NCBI GenBank assembly: GCA_030636245.1 | Contig: DAOVXI010000010.1 | Location: forward strand, 1-18,513 | Reading direction: 5' to 3' | DNA: 18,513 nt | From: Deltaproteobacteria bacterium | GTDB taxonomy: Bacteria; Desulfobacterota; GWC2-55-46; DRQE01 | In this document: positions 13,930 through 18,513 of the stretch, piece after piece | Numbering within the stretch: position 1 is the stretch's first letter | How the letters are laid out: each line of letters starts with the position of its first letter | Notes under the pieces: generated by a model | Told to the model about the DNA's origin: nothing | The model's input: the letters and a program-made list of their open reading frames with translations, nothing else | Database searches by the model: none | Made by a program: the position numbers and the translations under genes

Positions 13930-16023
13930 ATGGCAAAGCTGACAAAAAAACAAAGAAAAAGAAGCCGCAAAGAAGAGAAGTCAAAGAAGCTTTCCGCTAC
14001 CGTGGATGTGGCGGAGGGCAGGGTCTATGACTTTATCTCTTCTCCTTTATTTGTCCTTTCACTCTTAACCGTTCTCGCTTTTATTTTTTACTCGAATACA
14101 TTCGGAAGTCCTTTTCAGCTCGATGACGGTCGTATAATAAAAGATAACCTGGCCATGAGGGATCCCATGAATTTTTTCCCTCCCACCGGCCCAAGGGACC
14201 TGGGCTCCCTGAGCTTTGCCCTTAACTACTCATTCGGAGAGCTTTCCGTTTACGGCTATCATATCGTTAATACGGTCATTCATGCCTTAAGCGCCATGGC
14301 GGCCTGGTGGCTTGTGCGTCTTACGCTCAACACACCTGCTTTGAAGGATCTTCACATAAGCCCTGTCGTGAGGCTCTACCTGCCGCTTATCGTGGCGGTG
14401 TTCTTTGTCGTGCACCCCATCCAGACCCAGTCCGTTACTTATATCGTGCAGCGTTACGCATCAATGTGTACGTTGTTCTACGTGCTCAGCATCGCGCTCT
14501 ATGTCAAGGGACACTTGAGTGAAGCGAAGAACAGGAAGATAATTTTTATTGTGCTTGCGGTTGTCTCGGCGATCTTTGCGATGAAGACAAAGGAGATAAG
14601 TTTTACGCTTCCCTTTGTCGTGCTGCTTTATGAGTTCACATTCTTTAAGCTTGACCATGCGAGACTCAAGTCGGCTTTGCCTTCACTCGTCCCAATGCTC
14701 GCAACGGTAGTTATAATTCCCTTAAGTCTAGTGAATATGGATAAGCCCATTGGAGAGCTTATGGGTGAGCTTAAGGAGGCTTCGGTAGAGACGGAGGCCA
14801 TAAGCAGGAGTCATTATCTTTTTACGCAGTTTAGGGTCATCGTAACGTACATACGTTTAATGTTTGTTCCGGTTAACCAGAACCTTGATTATGAGATAGT
14901 GACCTCAAGGAACTTCTTTGCCCCCGAGGTTTTTCTTTCTTTTGTTTTTCTCTCCGTTCTTTTCTTCGGCTCATGCTACCTGCTCTATAGATCGCGTAAG
15001 CGCGGTACGCCGCTTCTTTTGCTCGCTTCATTCGGTATGGTGTGGTTCTTTATGACCATAAGCGTTGAGTCGAGTATCATACCAATTCGTGATCTTATGT
15101 TCGAGCACAGACTTTACCTTCCTTCGGTCGGGTTCTTCTTGACCTTTACCGCGGGGGTCTTTTATCTCTATGGTGTGCTTGATAGGAATAAGGTGAAACT
15201 TCCGGCCATAGGTCTTTTTGCCGTTCTATTTGTAGTCGTATTAAGTGTGCCGCTCGGTGCCGCGACATTGGCCAGAAACGCAGTATGGAAAACCGAGATA
15301 ACTATATGGAGAGACGTTATAGAGAAGAGTCCGAGAAAGGCCAGGGGTTATTATAACCTTGGTGTCGCACTCGCGGCGACCGGGGAGAAGCAAGAGGCCG
15401 AGGGTTTGTACAAGACCGCCGTTAAGCTCTCACCCAAGTATGGCCATGCGCATTACAACCTTGGCAATATTTATGTCGAGACGGGAAGGCTCGATGCAGC
15501 TATGGAGCATTACACGATAGCAAAGAAACTGCTACCCAAGTACGAGCGTATATATAACAACATTGGTGTTATATACACGCAGCGTCAAAACTATAATGAA
15601 GCACTGGAGTACTTTAAGAAGGCTCTTGAGATAGCACCTGATTTTACAGATTCGTTAAATAACATGGGTGTTATATACGGCAACATGGGGCGTATTGATG
15701 AGGCATTCAGTGTGTATAGAGAAGTGCTTAAGATAGACCCGACATTTGCCGATACTTATAATAATATAGGAACTTTATATGACGGCAGAAAACAGTATGA
15801 TCTGGGACTCAAGAACTTCGCCCTTGCCGTAAAGTATAATCCCCTGCACGTAAAGGCCCAGTTCAACCTTGGCGTCTCCTACCTAAGGAAAGGCGATATG
15901 GATAGAGGCGCGGAAGAACTTATTAAGGTCTTAAGATTGGAGCCCTCGCACGGAGAGGCCAAAAAGCTCTTAACCCTGGTAAATAGGGCTAAAAAAGAGG
16001 GTAAAAAAATAAAAGTAGAATAA
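13930..16023 (+). CDS. TMTC-like polytopic membrane protein with C-terminal TPRs (paralogue 1)
   Basis: A 697-residue protein. A Lys/Arg-rich cytoplasmic tail (1-30) precedes about ten hydrophobic segments to residue 450, then six TPR units (about 472-675) and a basic tail. After the first membrane segment it has SNTFGSPFQLDD (Asp65-Asp66), where GT-C glycosyltransferases and animal TMTC proteins keep acidic catalytic residues, and later HPIQTQSVTYIVQRY, matching the HP-x-x-T-x-x-V-x-x-I-x-x-R block of TMTC proteins. A sugar or lipid-linked-sugar transferase facing the periplasm is the likely role; the substrate is unknown. No good Shine-Dalgarno is seen before the ATG. Confidence 0.82.
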   Translation: MAKLTKKQRKRSRKEEKSKKLSATVDVAEGRVYDFISSPLFVLSLLTVLAFIFYSNTFGSPFQLDDGRIIKDNLAMRDPMNFFPPTGPRDLGSLSFALNYSFGELSVYGYHIVNTVIHALSAMAAWWLVRLTLNTPALKDLHISPVVRLYLPLIVAVFFVVHPIQTQSVTYIVQRYASMCTLFYVLSIALYVKGHLSEAKNRKIIFIVLAVVSAIFAMKTKEISFTLPFVVLLYEFTFFKLDHARLKSALPSLVPMLATVVIIPLSLVNMDKPIGELMGELKEASVETEAISRSHYLFTQFRVIVTYIRLMFVPVNQNLDYEIVTSRNFFAPEVFLSFVFLSVLFFGSCYLLYRSRKRGTPLLLLASFGMVWFFMTISVESSIIPIRDLMFEHRLYLPSVGFFLTFTAGVFYLYGVLDRNKVKLPAIGLFAVLFVVVLSVPLGAATLARNAVWKTEITIWRDVIEKSPRKARGYYNLGVALAATGEKQEAEGLYKTAVKLSPKYGHAHYNLGNIYVETGRLDAAMEHYTIAKKLLPKYERIYNNIGVIYTQRQNYNEALEYFKKALEIAPDFTDSLNNMGVIYGNMGRIDEAFSVYREVLKIDPTFADTYNNIGTLYDGRKQYDLGLKNFALAVKYNPLHVKAQFNLGVSYLRKGDMDRGAEELIKVLRLEPSHGEAKKLLTLVNRAKKEGKKIKVE

Positions 16024-16058
16024 TATTAATTTAATTGAAGTAGTGCTCGACACCTACT
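15970..16058 (+). repeat. Direct repeat copy 1: gene tail plus decayed promoter-like segment
   Basis: This segment matches 18097-18185 at 82 of 89 positions without gaps, including 55 identical bases (15970-16024). It covers the last 18 codons of paralogue 1, the stop, and 35 nt beyond. In this copy the -35-like TTGACA of copy 2 reads TCGACA, and the flank forms its own hairpin, AAGTAGTG...CA-c-CTACTT (16038-16059). Confidence 0.95.
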
Positions 16059-16095
16059 TTAGTTTGACCTGACATTTTGAAAGTGAAGGTATGCT

Positions 16096-18150
16096 TTGAC
16101 AGAACAAGAGGGTGATAGTGACTTTAGTGATAAGATAAAGATATTTGGTGGCGTACTTACTGGACGGTTTGCACCTTTGATCGTGGTCGCGTTCCTATCT
16201 TTCCTTGCGTTCGTAATCTACTCTAATACATTTTCTAGTCCCTTCCAGCTTGACGACATTAGGGCCATAGTCGATAACGATAAAATACGGGACCTATCCA
16301 ACTTCCTCCTGCCCGATGGTGCCCGTTATGTTGGAGACCTGAGTTTCGCCATTAATTACGGCATCAGTAAGCTTGATCTTTTCGGTTTCCATCTAGTAAA
16401 TATCCTCATACATATCATAAACGGTTTTTTTGTTTGGTGGCTGACCGTACTGATCTTTAGGACCCCTGCGCTAAAGTCATATAACATGCGTCCGGAAGTC
16501 GGCATACTCATAGCTTTTAGTGGTGCGGTGCTTTTTATTGCGCACCCTTTGCAGACCCAGGCAGTCACTTATATCGTTCAGAGGTATGCCTCCCTTGCGA
16601 CGCTCTTTTACTTACTCGCTATGATCTTGTATGTTAAGGCAAGGCTTGGGGCTTCGAACAGGAGAAGTGTTTTTCTTCTTGCGTTGGCTGTCATAAGTGC
16701 GGTATGTGCCATGAAAACAAAGGAGATAAGCTTTACTCTTCCTTTTGTGCTTATACTTTATGAACTTGTGTTTTTCGGCAGGAGCCTCGGTGATATCAAA
16801 AGACGGTTGTTTTTTATCTTGCCCATGCTTGCCACGGCTCTTATAATACCGGTGTCTCTTATAGATACAAATACGCCGCTTAACGAGATGCTGGGAGAGT
16901 TCAGGGAAGCGGCTCAGGAAACAGAGTCCATATCAAGGAGTGAGTACCTTATAACTCAGTCCCGTGTCCTTATGACTTATATCAGGCTTATCTTTCTGCC
17001 GGTCAACCAGAACCTCGATTATCATTATCCGATCTTTGGATCAATTTTTGTCCCAGAGGTGTTCGCATCTCTCGTCTTTCTTTTATCACTCTTTATTCTT
17101 GCCTTTTATCTTGCTTTCCGTTTCAAGGGGCAGGTAGCAGGGCTTATAACCATCTTTGGTTTCGGTGTGATCTACTTCTTTCTCACGATCTCTGTGGAGT
17201 CAAGTGTAATACCCATTCGTGATGTTATCTTCGAGCACAGAGTCTACATGCCAGGCATCGGGATCTTTATTGCGCTGTCATCTTTGTTTTGTTTTGTTCT
17301 GCTCAGATCCGGTGTTGTTAGTGACATCACCAAGGCCGCGGCCATAACAGCTATAGTTGCCTGTGTCCTGGCGGTGCCGCTTGGCATCTCCACCTATAAA
17401 AGAAACCTTGTGTGGAAGGACAGCATAACCCTCTGGGAGGATGTTGTTTACAAGAGTATGGACAAACCGAGAGCACATTATAATCTTGGTGTTGCTTATT
17501 CAAAAAGTGCCAACCTTGATGACGCTATGAAGGCTTATGATATCGCAATAAAACTTGATCCGGATTATGGACATGCATACTTTAATATGGCTAACCTCCT
17601 TCTAAAGATCGGTAGAGTTGATGAAGCTATACTCAGATACGAAAGGGCCGTAAACCTTTTGCCGGGCCTTCCTCGAGTCTATAATAATTTGGGCAATGCC
17701 TACATGAGTGTGAATGATTTTTCAAAAGCCATGGAATTTTATAATAAAGCGCTTTTGGTTGACCCGCGTTACGCGATTGCATTGAATAACCTTGGATTTA
17801 TTTACAAGAGCATGGGAGATGAGGATAGGGCGATAAGTTACTTTAGGAGCGCCATTGCCTCAGACCCGGATTACGCTGAGGCCCATAACAGCCTGGGCTC
17901 TGTCTACGGAGCTAGGGGACAATTCGAAAAAGCCAAAGACGAGTATGAGCAGGTGCTTAAGCTTGATCCAGCCCATATCAGTGCTCGCTATAACCTGGCG
18001 TTGTCATATCTTTATACGGGGCAATATGATCGGGCGCACTTTGAATTAGTTACTATTCTTAGCATAAACCCCGGCCATCAGAAGGCTAGAAACCTATTAA
18101 CCCTGGTAAATAGGGCTAAAAAAGAGGGTAAAAAAATAAAAGTAGAATAA
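16096..18150 (+). CDS. TMTC-like polytopic membrane protein with C-terminal TPRs (paralogue 2), TTG start
   Basis: A 684-residue tandem paralogue of the preceding gene, sharing SNTF-x-SPFQLDD (Asp53-Asp54), FIAHPLQTQAVTYIVQRYA, MKTKEISFTLPF, LPVNQNLDY, TISVESSVIPIRD and six C-terminal TPRs (about 459-662). It lacks the long basic N-terminal tail. The TPR half has diverged more than the membrane half, except for the last 18 residues, which are identical. TTG at 16096 is 6 nt after AAGG and opens the frame; the nearby ATG (16091) reads ATG-CTT-TGA and is not a start. Likely a GT-C-type transferase or related membrane enzyme. Confidence 0.82.
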   Translation: MTEQEGDSDFSDKIKIFGGVLTGRFAPLIVVAFLSFLAFVIYSNTFSSPFQLDDIRAIVDNDKIRDLSNFLLPDGARYVGDLSFAINYGISKLDLFGFHLVNILIHIINGFFVWWLTVLIFRTPALKSYNMRPEVGILIAFSGAVLFIAHPLQTQAVTYIVQRYASLATLFYLLAMILYVKARLGASNRRSVFLLALAVISAVCAMKTKEISFTLPFVLILYELVFFGRSLGDIKRRLFFILPMLATALIIPVSLIDTNTPLNEMLGEFREAAQETESISRSEYLITQSRVLMTYIRLIFLPVNQNLDYHYPIFGSIFVPEVFASLVFLLSLFILAFYLAFRFKGQVAGLITIFGFGVIYFFLTISVESSVIPIRDVIFEHRVYMPGIGIFIALSSLFCFVLLRSGVVSDITKAAAITAIVACVLAVPLGISTYKRNLVWKDSITLWEDVVYKSMDKPRAHYNLGVAYSKSANLDDAMKAYDIAIKLDPDYGHAYFNMANLLLKIGRVDEAILRYERAVNLLPGLPRVYNNLGNAYMSVNDFSKAMEFYNKALLVDPRYAIALNNLGFIYKSMGDEDRAISYFRSAIASDPDYAEAHNSLGSVYGARGQFEKAKDEYEQVLKLDPAHISARYNLALSYLYTGQYDRAHFELVTILSINPGHQKARNLLTLVNRAKKEGKKIKVE

Positions 18151-18185
18151 TGCCGATTTAATTGAAATAGTGCTTGACACCAACT
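18097..18185 (+). repeat. Direct repeat copy 2: gene tail plus rRNA promoter -35
   Basis: Partner of 15970-16058 (offset 2127, 82 of 89 identical). Here the shared block includes the intact TTGACA of the rRNA promoter, and the A-tracts that encode the final KKIKVE lie immediately upstream of it in the position of an UP element. Confidence 0.95.
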
Positions 18186-18202
18186 CCGTAATAGTGCACA
18201 AT
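18174..18202 (+). promoter_or_regulatory. rRNA operon promoter
   Basis: Perfect TTGACA (18174-18179), 17-nt spacer, then CACAAT (18197-18202). It is preceded by AT-rich sequence suited to bind the RNA polymerase alpha C-terminal domain. Transcription from about 18209 gives a leader of roughly 280 nt before 16S. No clear second promoter is visible in the leader. Confidence 0.75.
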
Positions 18203-18253
18203 AATAAATCTTAGCTCGTATGAATTATCCATCAGGTACATCGAGTGAGAATG

Positions 18254-18275
18254 AGCCGGCAAGAAGCGGCTTTTT
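18254..18275 (+). terminator. Terminator-like hairpin in the rRNA leader
   Basis: AGCCG (18254-18258) pairs with CGGCT (18267-18271) and runs straight into TTTTT. The stem is short, so it may be only partly effective. A further 7-bp stem, ACTGCCC (18276-18282) with GGGCAGT (18301-18307), follows directly. Confidence 0.5.
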
Positions 18276-18389
18276 ACTGCCCGCAGAAGGAGCTACAGCA
18301 GGGCAGTTGCAGTAGATACGTTCCTTTTTGACTGATAACCTGGGTTAAATTCCTTAGAAGTTAGTCTGAAAATTGAAAAGTTTTTTATC

Positions 18390-18418
18390 ATGAAGGAGAT
18401 CCTTCTCCTTCATTTTTT
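18390..18418 (+). terminator. Intrinsic terminator-like hairpin just before boxA in the rRNA leader
   Basis: Ten perfect base pairs (18390-18399 with 18404-18413) close a TCCT loop and are followed by a T-run to 18418. It has every hallmark of a Rho-independent terminator, yet it lies inside the rRNA leader, directly before boxA. Confidence 0.8.
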
Positions 18419-18431
18419 CTGCTCTTTGAAA
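18419..18431 (+). promoter_or_regulatory. boxA antitermination signal
   Basis: CTGCTCTTTGAAAA closely matches the bacterial rRNA boxA (E. coli TGCTCTTTAACAA), which recruits NusB/S10 so polymerase reads through the rRNA operon. Confidence 0.85.
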
Positions 18432-18475
18432 ACTAAATAGCAAGTCAAGACATATTATACTTGTCAAATCGTTAT

Positions 18476-18497
18476 CTCCATTTTTATTCAAATGGAG
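18476..18497 (+). other. Hairpin at the 5' boundary of 16S rRNA
   Basis: CTCCATTT (18476-18483) pairs perfectly with AAATGGAG (18490-18497) around a TTATTC loop. The right arm contains the mature 16S 5' end, so the stem may guide processing or early folding of the precursor. Confidence 0.55.
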
Positions 18498-18513
18498 AGT
18501 TTGATCCTGGCTC
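18489..18513 (+). rRNA. rrs: 16S rRNA gene, first bases only
   Basis: AGAGTTTGATCCTGGCTC at 18496-18513 is the universal 5' end of bacterial 16S rRNA. The mature end is placed about 7 nt earlier by comparison with E. coli. The window ends here. Confidence 0.95.

Noticed and set aside
16091..16099. ATG-CTT-TGA mini-ORF overlapping the start of the second TMTC-like gene
   Set aside because: The AAGG is only 1 nt from this ATG, too close for initiation, but is well placed for the TTG at 16096.

Overview
The window reads as a piece of an anaerobic bacterial chromosome, most plausibly a deltaproteobacterial / Desulfobacterota-type lineage. The grounds are the order zapA - 6S RNA - 5-formyl-THF cyclo-ligase - rny - ymdB - tyrS, abundant iron-sulfur and heterodisulfide-reductase-like proteins, and an archaeal-type split glutamate synthase. 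That placement is inference; the sequence ends about 25 nt into a 16S rRNA gene, too little to classify. Nearly all genes are on the + strand.

Left part (1-2265): the 5' tip of a divergent minus-strand gene, probably HflX-like, whose only usable start is an ATA codon; then an aldehyde dehydrogenase and a small 2[4Fe-4S] ferredoxin with its own sigma70-type promoter. A long perfect hairpin lies in the gap that follows.

Metabolic block (2266-7314): five same-strand genes encoding an HdrB-like CCG protein, an HdrC-like protein, and the three separate parts of glutamate synthase (class II glutaminase, ferredoxin/FMN synthase subunit, GXGXG subunit), closed by a strong intrinsic terminator. No GltD-type NAD(P)H subunit and no HdrA is present, so HdrBC may feed electrons to the synthase. 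This is the most interesting functional hypothesis in the window.

Housekeeping block (7342-13805): a consensus promoter drives a ZapB-like coiled-coil gene and zapA; a 6S RNA with a well-supported long-hairpin fold follows, then a 380-nt gene-poor but hairpin-rich leader, the cyclo-ligase gene, rny (RNase Y), ymdB, two tandem paralogous secreted proteins resembling DUF3859, and tyrS.

Right part (13806-18513): a 75-bp tandem duplication of the tyrS tail, two tandem paralogous TMTC-like membrane proteins with six C-terminal TPRs each, and the promoter, leader (two terminator-like hairpins and boxA) and first bases of an rRNA operon. The two membrane-protein genes share a near-identical 89-bp tail that runs from the last codons into the rRNA promoter, so the first gene is followed by what looks like a decayed copy of that promoter.
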